A stretch of 64,000 nt of DNA from Poa pratensis. Its lineage: Eukaryota; Streptophyta; Magnoliopsida; Poales; Poaceae. Shown here in pieces: positions 23,547-33,106 of the stretch (positions are counted from its first letter, which is position 1; the number at the start of each line of letters is the position of its first letter). The notes beneath the pieces are model-generated. The model was not told the origin of the DNA. It searched no databases and was given only the letters and a program-made list of their open reading frames with translations. The stretch lies in contig CAMZMU010000069.1 in NCBI GenBank assembly GCA_947311845.1, positions 11,163,424 through 11,227,423 on the forward strand, given 5' to 3'. A program made the translations under genes and the position numbers.

Positions 23547-24063
23547 CTCCTTCCGTTTACAATTACTCTGCGTCATGCGTTTAGTCAAAGTCAAACTTTT
23601 GAAGTTTGACTAATTATATAGGAAACAATATAAATATTTACAATAAATTTTTAACATTATTAGAATCTTCATGATATCTTTTCATATATATATATATATA
23701 TATTTAATTTTATGTACTCCCTCTGTCCCAAATTATCCTGCGTTTTAGGATTAGTCAAAGTCAAACTTTGCAAACTTTGACTAAGCATGTAGAAAAAAAA
23801 ATATCAACATTTATAATATGAAATGTATACAATACAAAAATATATTTTGTGATGATTCTAGTAATATTTATTTTATATTTTAGATTAGATATTTTTTCTT
23901 ACATGTTTAGTCAAAGTTTACAAAGTTTCACTTTGACTAATCCCAAAACACAGGGTAATTTGGGACAGAGGGAGTATGTTGATATTTTTCATGTTTTGGT
24001 CAAACTTTGAAATTTTTTATTCTGAAAAAACCTAGAACGCGAAGTAAACAAAAACGGAGGTAG
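23547..24063. mobile_element. Stowaway-like MITE (outer of a nested pair)
   Basis: Inverted ends CTCCTTCCGTTTAC and GTAAACAAAAACGGAGGTAG, TA on both sides (23545-23546, 24064-24065). Interrupted by a second Stowaway at 23717-23974. Confidence 0.8.
23717..23974. mobile_element. Stowaway MITE (inner)
   Basis: 258 bp, ends CTCCCTCTGTCCCAAATTA and TAATTTGGGACAGAGGGAG, flanked by TA. Internal arms GTCAAAGTCAAACTTTG and its complement make a foldback. Confidence 0.93.
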
Positions 24064-24232
24064 TACCACACATGTTTTGGTAAGGAAATATCACACTAGT
24101 AGAAAAACCATCTTTGGTCCAGGGCCGCCCCAGCCATTAGCCCCGGTTGAGGTAAAAACCGGGACCAGTGCCTGGCACTAGTCCCTGTTCGAGTTGCCAC
24201 GGCCCCGTGGACCATTGGTCCCGGTTCGGTTG

Positions 24233-24346
24233 GGGGTATTGGTCCCGGTTCTTGGCACGAACCGGGACCAAAGCTCCAGAGCCAGTCACGTGGCGTGCGC
24301 CGGAGCTTTGGTCCCGGTTCGTGCCAAGAACCGGGACCAATACCCC
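24233..24346. repeat. Perfect 45 bp inverted repeat with 24 nt loop
   Basis: Left arm 24233-24277 and right arm 24302-24346 are exact complements (start GGGGTATTGGTCCC, inner end AAAGCTCC); the loop is 24278-24301. It is built from the CACTA subterminal repeat. If transcribed it would form a long perfect hairpin. Confidence 0.9.
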
Positions 24347-24354
24347 TCCCTGCC

Positions 24355-24363
24355 TATATATAA
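24355..24363 (+). promoter_or_regulatory. TATA box of the CACTA gene
   Basis: TATATATAA followed by a C/T-rich start region (CCCCCTTCTCTCC) about 25 bp downstream, ahead of a long leader with introns and the ATG at 25739. Confidence 0.55.
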
Positions 24364-25495
24364 CCCCCACCCCCCTTCTCTCCTCTAAATTTTTTCTCTT
24401 GGATTGGTGGGAAGTGGGTGCTATTTTTTTTTCCTTTGCCACGCACAAGATGTGTTCGATGAAATGCCCGACCCACACTTAAGTTCACACAAAATGATAT
24501 CCTCGGCCGAGGTTAGCAACTTTATCCTTTTCGTCTGTAATTGATACAGAAATATTGCACGTGTCGCTGTACGGTGGTCATTTCACTATTCAAGATGTTA
24601 TTGTAATGGTATTTGATAAACTTAATTATATATATGACACAAAATGCCTCTTTGGTCCCGGTTCTTTCCAGCAACCGGGACCAAAGACCCCTGCTACTTA
24701 ACTGTTGCCTTTCTCCTTCACCGATTCATTCGCAGAAGACGCCTAAGGACGAGGAGCACGACGCGGAGCGAAACGACGCCGGCAGGCTGCCCGACCTCCG
24801 CGCCGCGCCCCACGCCGCACACCGCCGCCGCCGACGTCCGCCGCGCCACCTCCACGCTGGCCTCCACGCGCCGGCGGCCTCCTCCACGTACGCGCCACCT
24901 CCACGCCGGCCTCCACGCGCCGGCCGGACTCCTCCACGTACGCGCGGCCCCACGCGCCGCCACACGCCCGCGCCTCCTCCACGCCGGTGTTCCACCTCCG
25001 CCATCGCCGGCCTCCGGCCACCTCCGCCACCGCCTCGGCCTACACGCACATTTGAGGTTTTTTTTCATTTTTAGTAAAGTTTAAATTTTGTTTAGCTTAT
25101 TATTGTTTAGGTTATTATAGGTTATCAATTTTTAGTGTAGCAATTTTGAAAGTTTAGCAATTTTGAAACTTAGCAATTTTGTTTAGATTATTTTAGGTTA
25201 TTATTAATGTAGCAATTTTGTTAGAAATATTGCTAAGTCATTTAGATAAAGTTGTTTTTAGTTGCAATGAAATTTTGAAACTTAGCAATTTTGTTTAAAA
25301 ATTTGCAGTGACATTGCAGTGCGGCAGTACGTGAAGAGCCCGAAGCCGGCCGGCCTCCACGCCCCCGCTCGCGCCGCCCCCTCTCGGTGAGGGTTTAGAA
25401 GAAATTGCTATTTTTTAAATGTATGAATATATGAATGTATGAATTAAAGGATTTTTTGCTTAGGTTTAGAAATTCAAACACTTCGGATTTTTTGC

Positions 25496-25620
25496 GTTTA
25501 CGATACGAGTTTACGGGTTTACGATACGAGTTTACGGGTTTACGATACGAGTTTACGGGTTTACGATACGAGTTTACGGGTTTACGATACGAGTTTACGG
25601 GTTTACGATACGAGTTAAGG
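25496..25620. repeat. 21 bp minisatellite in CACTA leader
   Basis: Five perfect and one diverged copy of GTTTACGATACGAGTTTACG plus one base. The array is open in one frame (RYEFTGL heptad), but it lies in what looks like an intron, so I do not call it coding. Confidence 0.92.
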
Positions 25621-25738
25621 CAGCATATGAAGTTTCTAATTTGTTCTTGCAAATGAGATGATATTGTAGATGTATCTTGACATATGGAACAAGTTACCCA
25701 ACTAAAGTTTTGTGCATTGTTCTTAATTTGCAGAAACT

Positions 25739-28700
25739 ATGGAACGAGACGAAGATCAGGAAAATATCCTCCAGGATATAATCCGCGGGCCGGAAGATAT
25801 TGTCGATGTCACCACGGAGTTTTTGAACAACTCCGGTGAGGGAGATGAGTCTCTCAACCGAAGAGACGGCTCCGGTGAGGTAGAACCCGACGGCCGGGGT
25901 GAGGGAGAAGTCAGCGAGGGAGAAGCCGACGAGGGAGAAGCCGAAGGCTCCGGTGGAACATTAAATGTTGCAAACTCCGGCGAGGTGCATATACATATAT
26001 TAATGAAGCCGAAGATTGTATTAATTAAGCCTCTGCTGTCTATATACATATATTAACGCTCTTTCTTCTTTTAGCCCTCCGGATCGAGCAAATCTTCTGT
26101 AAGGACAAAACGAGGCCCAGCCAAAAAGTTGGGCGACCAAGAAAGGTACACGATCGAAAGAGTCGCTGAAGACGGCACACCGACTGCTCCCCCTGGTGTT
26201 AAAAATAAAATGGTAAAGCAATGCGGAGTTCTTGTTAGGGACTTCATCCCGATCACCGTTCGAGAATGGCATCGGCCAAAGAGAAAGGACAGCTATATGT
26301 CAGCGATGAGGGCAAAGAAAGACTTTGGAGAAAGCTCATGGTTAATTTCACCCTGCCGGCGCCAGAGGTGGATTCAGATGAGGAGGATCCAGATGAGGCA
26401 GAAAAGATTGCCCGGAAAATCATGGAGCAAAAAGTCAAGGACTGGGCACTTAAGAAGATGGCCGAGCTATTCAAGAACTGGAAGAAAAGATTGAACAAAC
26501 TGTTTGTCAAGAAAAATAAGACTCCAGACTTCGATAAAGGGTATGAGAAGATAAAGGACTACTGGGAAGAATTTGTGGCGTACAAGAAATCAGAGGAAGC
26601 TCTGGAAAAGTCTGCAAAAAATGCGGCAAATGCTGCTCTAAAGATGTACCACCATACTATGGGGCCTGGTGGCTACGCTGGTAGCATGCCTAAGTGGGAG
26701 AAACTTGAGGCGGACCTGCTGGCTAATGGGATCACTCCAGAGCCACTCAAGTGGATCGAACGGGCAAGAAATTGGTTTTACGGGCATGGGGGCACGTTGG
26801 ACGCAGAAGGGAAGTGCATATATAACAGAAGACACAAAGATAATCCCCTACTACCCATCCAAGAAATTAGAAATGCAGTAAAGGATGTTGAAGAGGGACG
26901 GTTCATTCCCGATAGAGAGGATGACGAGCTCACACGCGCCCTTGGGAATAAGGAACACGACGGACGGTTACGAGGCGTACCTGGCTCCAAGCCCAAGACA
27001 ATTGCGATTCCCGAGCACAGGAAGAAATTTCCTGATAGAAGCCATCAGAGGAGAAAGGAAAGGGAGGCAATGGAAGCACGCGCTGCTGCAGACCGGCTGC
27101 GTAATATAGAAGAAGAATTAAAGCTGCAGAAGGAACAAATTGCCGTGCTTAGCCAGCAAGGTACTAGCGGCCAATCTCAACGGCACATGGTAGAAGCTGC
27201 ATGCGATGGTACCGGTGGCCCATCGAATCGGAAAAGCAGCGTGGCTTCCACGGAGCTCCAGGATGGTAATGATGATGCAGTGGCTCCACTTCGTCGCTAC
27301 CCAGTGGATGATATCACGGAGAGCACACCTTGTGAGATGCATGTGAAAGTTTTTAACTTAACCGTGAAGGTGGCGGTCGGCTATGTCGTACCAATTGGAC
27401 CTAATCCAACTTACCATTTCTCTCCGGTTCCAAATGGCTACGCTGTTGTCGCGGTGGATGAAGTGATGAAAGATTATGAGGAGCTGAAGCTGCAACACCC
27501 TGCAGGTGAAGATGGGGAGGTGCTTGAACTTGGAGAAGCCAAGAAAGCGACCATTCTATGGCCAAAGGAATTCATCGTGCTTCCGAACTGGCAGCCAAGG
27601 CCATCGACTCCTCACCAGTCTCCAGCGCAACAGTCCTCTTCACCGCCTCAGCATTCTCCAGCGCAACAGTCCTCTTCACCGCCTCACCAGTCTCCAGCGC
27701 AGCCGTCTCCGCCGCCGCGTCAGCCGTCTCCGCCGCCGCGTCAGCCGTTTCCGCCCACCGCTCGTACTATGAGGGGTAAGCGATCACCGAAACGTAAAAG
27801 GTCGCCCCTCCCAACAGTACCTCATAAGAATCTTCCCATTAGACCTTATGACAGGACTGTAGCGGAAAACGCCGCGGAGGTGGCTGCCTACAATAAGGCT
27901 TTTTTTGCACCAAAAAAGCCCGAGCAGAAGCCGGTATACGATGAAAAATCCAAAAAGTGGAGAAAGTCCTTCCTTGAGCAGCCATCCCAGATATCGATGA
28001 ATCTGCCATCTGACTATGGTCGTGAACTTACTAAGCTAGCACGTGCCCAGTCTGAGCAGAACAAGGGAAGAAGTGCAAAAAGCGGGAAACAAATTGCCCA
28101 GCTCGGACAGCAGAAAAATCAATCGGTCCCCCCGCTCATAGTGTGTTCCGATGTCGACAAGGACTTCAGAGTCGCTATGGATAAGGACCTGGAATTATTG
28201 GACCCCAGAGCCATAGCTGCTGCTAAAGAACTTGGTGTCACTGTATCTCAGGCCAAGGAACAGGCTACCGCCTTGGGTATGAGCCTTGGTCAACTTTTAG
28301 GCTATGAATATGCGCCAATGTTAGAGATGGCACGGAAATATGTCCAAGGGGAGCCTATGGTCAGTAATGAGGAGCTGACGGGTCTATCAACACATATGCG
28401 AAATCTGCATACCTGGTACCTGGTGCACACATCAAAGAAGGACGCGAAAGAGTGGTTTCCGCTGGACGTTAGAGTGGAGCATTTCTTCAAACGTTACATA
28501 TACAGGTTCAACTGACTGAACTGTTCCAGTTATTCCAAAAGCGCGCCCTCGACAAATCTATCCTCTCTTGCTATTGTCTGTAAGTGATTTATTTTCGTAA
28601 TTAAGTCTCTAGCTCAGCTCGTTCATTGCCTGTATTATATTATCCTGACTATATATATATCCTTTTGTACGCTATTATGCAGAATGAAGATGCTGGAATG

Positions 28701-29463
28701 CAAAAGATCTAAAGTTTTTGAGGTTGGGTTCGTTGACCCATATATCGTGAATTCACATACGTTAGTCAATCACCCCAAAGACGTGGAGCATGACCTGACC
28801 ACCTTTTTAACCATGCAACATTTCTGTACGGAAATACTATTTCCTTACAACTTCAGGTGAGTGTTTCTGTCTTGTACATATTTTTATTTGGCTTTCTCGA
28901 TGTTAAGTGTAATTGATGAGCTATGCATGTCTGCTTTATGTAAACGTCCGCAGGTTCCACTGGATTCTGCTAAGCATTCAACCTGACAAGTCCACAGTTG
29001 AAGTCCACGACTCATTAAGTTGGGACCAAGCGTTGTGGTCCGACATGAAAGAAATGCTCAACAAGTAATTTCAATCATTATCGCATTATATCGCCCTCTT
29101 TCGTTCGTTCCCTGATGTCAAGTAATTAATAACTCCTTTGTTCATTTTCTTTGCCAAAGCAGGTGTTGGACAATTTTCAAACAGAAGGTAGAAGGTCCAT
29201 TCAAAGATGAGCTAACTTATAAAACGGTGGAAAGTCCGCAGCAGCCACCGGGGAGTAATTTATGTGGATTCTACGTTTGCGAGTTCATTCGCGAGTTGAC
29301 CACTGAGCGGAGAACAACTGCTTTCAGCAAAATGCGGGAGAAGATCGACCCAGAACTGCGCGTAGGAGCAATTCAAGAGGAATTGGCGGGATTTCTGCTT
29401 AGGGAGGTCATCGATGAAAGGGGAGAACATTATGCTTCGGACGATGAACTACATATGCCTTGA
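25739..29463 (+). CDS. CACTA-encoded Ulp1-domain protein, full copy with frame breaks
   Basis: Exon 1 is 25739-25984 (MERDEDQENILQ..., acidic Gly/Glu-rich) with donor GTGCAT. Exon 2 starts at 26075 (PSGSSKSS) and runs to 28579; then 28683-28856, 28954-29064 and 29163-29463. Middle domain: KQCGVLVRDFIPITVREW, then WRKLMVNFTLP and coiled-coil-like charged repeats (about 26400-27150), then a Pro/Ser/Gln-rich linker (27600-27760). The C-terminus is the Ulp1/C48 fold with His (FHWILL), Asp (VHDSL) and Cys (LCGFYVCEF). The reading changes frame at about 26280 (REWHRPK to EKGQLYV) and again at about 28500; the second break is shared with the copy at the window start. Role of the protease in CACTA biology is unknown. 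Confidence 0.8.
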
Positions 29464-29626
29464 TGGCTTGATCTATCTCCATGTAATTAAATAGTTGTAT
29501 TCTCGCAAGAGATCGAATATTAATTATATATGCATCAACATGTACTGTGTATATAGTAGAGCGTATAATATGCGTACGGAAACGATGGAGAGCACGTCGG
29601 CGATGCGAAGAAGGGGGAGACGACGG

Positions 29627-29732
29627 AGGCACCGGCGAGAGGGAGAGGGGGCACCGGCGAGAGGGAGAGGAGGCACCGGCGAGAAGGAGAGGGGGCACCG
29701 GCGAGAGGGAGAGGGGGCACCGGCGAGAGGGA
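29627..29732 (+). repeat. 22 bp GC-rich minisatellite, longer allele
   Basis: Same unit as at 1865-1948, about five copies. It ends at a CCCTAAACCCTAAATAC stretch that resembles telomere-like repeats but is only two units long. Confidence 0.85.
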
Positions 29733-30741
29733 GACCCTAAACCCTAAATACAAAAAAAAAACACTCTCCCGGTTCGTAACAAGAACCGGGACCAATGAGT
29801 CTCCCCCCACGCCCAGCCAAACTGGCCACGTGGCCACCCATTGGTCCCGGTTCGTGGCCCAACCGGGACTAGCATTAGTCCCGATTGGCCAGTCCCGGTT
29901 GGGCAACCGGGACTGATGGCCCAACCGAACCGGGACCATAGGCCCATTTTCTACCAGTGTCACGTATGCGAGTAACATCTTTGGCAATATGAAATATGAG
30001 GGAAATGATTATCATGCCATATGATGAAACACACATGTAAACGATATTGGATTTGTAACTAAACTATAGTTCTTACATGATATTAGATCAATATGTGAGA
30101 TTAGTTAAATACAAATCGTTGAATTAAGTTAAATTGGTTTATTCTCCTTACATGGTGCGTAGGCCAATAAATAGTAGTAAGAATTATGTTGTTATGATGT
30201 TTCTTCCTCTCATGTATCAACTCCGTTTCATAATAGAAATAGATAGACTAGAGGCATGATTGTTGTATAAAATCAACTCTCTATACTCATGTTTCTTTTG
30301 GTAAAAACTGCTCCCATTAGATTATGTTAGGGCATCTCCAGCCGTGGCCCCAGCGCTCCTCCAGGGCGAAAAATAGCGTTGTTTCGCTTTGTTAGCGCCG
30401 TTTTTCTCCCAGTCACCCCCCCCCCCCCCAAGAGCCCAAATAGCGCTGTTTTAGCCGAAACTAGCGCCGACGCTCCTAGGACAAACCCAACCCACTGGGT
30501 TCTGCCTGGGGGGGGCCGAAATGGCGCGAACGCACGGCGGGCCAGCGCTGTCAGCGACCTGAGCGAAATGGCGGGAAAGTGTTGGGGGGAAAAACGGCCG
30601 GTCGTCACTCATCTTCTCGTCTTCCACGTCTATCAAAGGTCTGCCGCGCCGGTTAGGCGGCGGCGACACGTCCAATCGCATGGCACGCGGTGCAGTAATG
30701 GCGCGCCACCACCCCGCCCACTCGCCTTCCTCGCCGCTATA

Positions 30742-30992
30742 AGAGAGCACACACTCGCACTCGCCCATCCCTCTCCTCTGCCCAACTCGCACTCGCACTC
30801 AAGAAAACCATGGCGGAGCGCTTCCCCGGCGACGAGGTGGCGGCGAACGGCTTCGGCCGCCGTCGCAGAGAGCACACACTCGCACTCGCCCATCCCTCTC
30901 CTTTCCCCAATCTCGCACTCGCACTCAAGAAAACCATGGCCGAGCGCTTCCCCGGCGACGAAGCGGCGGCGAACGGCTTCGGCCGCCGTTTC
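30742..30992 (+). repeat. 126 bp tandem duplication over the start codon
   Basis: Two adjacent copies (about 30742-30867 and 30868-30992), each with leader GAGCACACACTCGCACTCGC and an ATG frame MAERFPGDE (ATGs at 30810 and 30936). The copies are in phase, so the upstream ATG reads through into the second. Confidence 0.88.
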
Positions 30993-32198
30993 CTCCACCC
31001 CGAGGAGGCCCGGATGCTGTACGAGGCGGGGTACCCGACGCCGCCGGACATGCGGTTCCCCGGCGAGTGGCGCCTGAGCGAGGGCGGCGTCCCCGTGCCT
31101 CCTCCGCCGGTAGGGGCGGATCGCGTCTACACGATCCAAGAGGTACTCGCCGGGCTCACCGAGGAGTAGGCAGAGGACCCACGGTGGGATCCGGCGAACG
31201 CCGCCATCTGGACGGCGTACTTCGTCGAGCGCCACCGGCGGGAGCTGGAGGACACCAACGACAACGGCCCCGTCGCCGGCCGGAAGAACGCCACCGGGCG
31301 GAAGCAGTGGTGGAGCGCTCGAGGACGTACCCTCACGTACGTCCTCGAGTACATCGCCGGCGGCAACAGGCCCCGGCTCACCATGCCGCCGCGTCATGCG
31401 CCGGTGCCCCGCCGGCGCTTCACGCCCTCGTGGTTGCCCAGGAGGATGGGCACGGCGTCCTCTTCGTCGTCGTCTGGACCGCACTCCGGGTCGACGCCCA
31501 GCTCGTCCCCAACGCCGCGCACGCCGGCGTTCGCTCGGGTCAAGTCCGAGCCGGAGGACACGCCGCGCGGCATCGTCCTCAACTCCGGGCGCCGCGTCCC
31601 CTCGCCGCCAAGAAGGCCCAGCGGCGGGAGCATGCGCATCAACGAGCGCCGCGCTCCGTCGCCGCCCCGAGGCCACCTCCGCCTCGTCAAGCCCAAGACG
31701 GAGCCTGACACCGGCGGTGTGTCCTCGAAGAAGAAGAAGGCGCCGGCGATGGAGTGGACGGCGCCGCGGGAGTACGTCAGGGCGGCCATCAAGGCGGAGG
31801 CACCGGACGACGAGGAGGAGTTCCCGGGCGAGAAGCTCGCCCTAGCCGCCTCCATGGACGACGTCCCGTCGGCCGGGGACGAGTTCATCTTCGCCTGGTC
31901 GTGGGAGCAGCACGCCCAGGAGGAGATGGCGCTCCAGCAGCGTCTTCTCGACGAGGCGGTGGCGAACCGCCGTGCTGCTGCCGCTGCCCGTCGCCGCCGT
32001 CCTCCTTCTCCCCCACCTCCGGCGAGCGGCCAGGGCGTGGTAGTCCTCGACGACAGCGACGAGGACTACTACGCGCCAGGGCCGAGCAAGTGGCACGGCG
32101 GCGACGACGACGAGGCCGGCCCGAGCCACTACCCGGACGCGCCGCCGAGCGACGACGACGGCGACTACACGGTGTTCTACAGCCAGATGGGCATGTAG
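30810..32198 (+). pseudogene. Harbinger cargo ORF, acidic/Ser-Pro-rich protein of unknown function, one internal stop
   Basis: From the ATG at 30810 (or 30936) the frame runs to a TAG at 31167-31169, then stays open in the same frame to 32198; only that stop separates the halves. The first part has FLHPEEARMLYEAGYPTPPD and TIQEVLAGLTEE; the second has AAIWTAYFVERHRRELE, SPPRR repeats, VKPKTEPDTGG, an acidic tract, FAWSWEQHAQEEMALQQRLL and a C-terminal VVLDDSDEDYYAPGPS. I do not recognise a domain. Many Triticeae elements with these ends carry similar non-transposase proteins, and I give no function. Without the TAG it would be about 460 residues. Confidence 0.6.
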
Positions 32199-32460
32199 AG
32201 CGCCGTGTTTTGGTTAAATTTAAGTTTTAAGTATGTAATCGCCTGAACAATGCGAAATTCGCCTATATATTATAAATTTCTCCTATGTTTAATGAATTTT
32301 GCCTAAATTCGTATTTTCAAAATTTGTGGGTTTGTTTCCTGGATTTGAGCACGACTGGGAAAATGCCGCCCCCAAGACGTGAAATAGTGCCGTTGCCCCC
32401 AGGCAGCCCAAAATAGCGCCGGATTTCGCCATGGGGGCCGAACGGCTGGAGATGCCCTTA

Positions 32461-32977
32461 TAAAGTGGAGCCTCGAAGGAGCCCAAGTTGGAATTGTAGT
32501 CCACGTTCCAAAGATATGCAGTAAATGATAAACATGCTGGAGTAGGAAGCGCATCTATAGCTTACACTTTGTTCACGCATTCAGTCGACCTCTTACGATG
32601 TAGCACACGAGACGCACCCACGAACGGCAAGCACGCCCGCCTAAACAACACGCAGACAAGCCGGCAACGCTAGCTAATCTGGCAGGTAGCAACGGCATCG
32701 ATTAGCAAGCTGCAGCTGCCGCGCCGGCGCTGTCAAACGAAGTGTCGCCTGTTGTTATTCGGAGCAAAATTATTTCTCTCAACCCAAATCTCCACCACAT
32801 CAAGCAAAGCAACAAGAGCAGGAGGCGTTCGTCTGCCCGGGTCGCGCCGTCCGGACCCGCTTCGTTCTCTGAATTGGGCAGACGCGAGCGGCCTTCTTCC
32901 CGGGCTCAACGGCGAGGAGCGTCCGCGCCAGCAGTTCTACCGTGCCTATGCGGACGTGCGGTGTGGCGACGAGACAG
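32461..32977. other. Conserved duplicated block, copy D
   Basis: Uninterrupted counterpart of 7137-7242 plus 11020-11347. Short frames such as NGEERPRQQFYRAYADV (about 32909) are partly kept in the other copy (NGGEHPRQQFYRACAV), but neither copy has a start or full frame I can support. Confidence 0.5.
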
Positions 32978-33035
32978 TTTTTTAGAAAAGGGAATTTTAT
33001 TAATCCTACCCTCTGCATCGAGTGATGCACACAGC
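32978..33035 (-). mobile_element. 5'-truncated LINE tail
   Basis: Begins with T6, then sequence whose complement (CTGTGTGCATCACTCGATGC) matches the 3' end of the LINE at 59845-60237. Flanks CGACGAGACAG and CGACGAGCGACAG look like an imperfect target duplication. Confidence 0.6.
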
Positions 33036-33106
33036 CGACGAGCGACAGTGGCGGACAGACCTTAATAACCTTACTAGTTGAATTTGGCGTGCCGTCACGG
33101 CACGCC

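Larger units (their letters stand above)
24094..29959 (+). mobile_element. Complete CACTA transposon (5866 bp), Ulp1-type cargo
   Basis: 5' end CACTAGTAGAAAAACC, 3' end TTTTCTACCAGTG, TSD TCA at 24091-24093 and 29960-29962. Subterminal GGTCCCGGTT / AACCGGGACC repeats lie at both ends. The coding part holds one gene with a Ulp1-like domain, and no TNP2 (Transposase_21) frame is visible. It probably depends on a transposase elsewhere. Its 3' 2.2 kb is nearly identical to 1-2178, so the family was active recently. Confidence 0.96.
23414..30243 (-). mobile_element. Small Helitron split by nested Stowaways and a CACTA
   Basis: The minus-strand 3' end is the hairpin TCGCAAATGCGA (23429-23440) followed by CCAGTGTGCTAG at 23414, then T. 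The 5' end is TCTATTTCTATTATGAAACG at 30243, preceded by A. Left and right flanks (TTTTGAAATA and TAGACTAGAGGCATG) line up across the gap with the uninterrupted paralogue near 6925-6955. Without the nested Stowaways and CACTA it is about 440 bp. It carries no genes of its own. Confidence 0.75.
30330..32457 (+). mobile_element. PIF/Harbinger-type element with cargo ORF
   Basis: Ends GGGCATCTCCAGCCG and CGGCTGGAGATGCCC are perfect 15 bp inverted repeats, flanked by TTA duplications (30327-30329, 32458-32460), the TWA preference of PIF/Harbinger. 2128 bp. No DDE transposase is visible. The subterminal regions share TAGCGCCG / CGGCGCTA words. The paralogous unit near 7010-7140 lacks the element. 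Confidence 0.92.

Noticed and set aside
24718..25074. Long GC-rich frames on both strands in the CACTA leader
   Set aside because: Pro/Arg/His-rich low-complexity text in all frames; position before the real ATG and lack of domains argue for non-coding leader.
25496..25620. CRISPR-like regular array
   Set aside because: Units are contiguous with no spacers, and the DNA is plant nuclear; it is a minisatellite.
29726..29750. Telomere-like CCCTAAACCCTAAA at the CACTA 3' part
   Set aside because: Only two units and present identically in both CACTA copies; part of the element, not an interstitial telomere.
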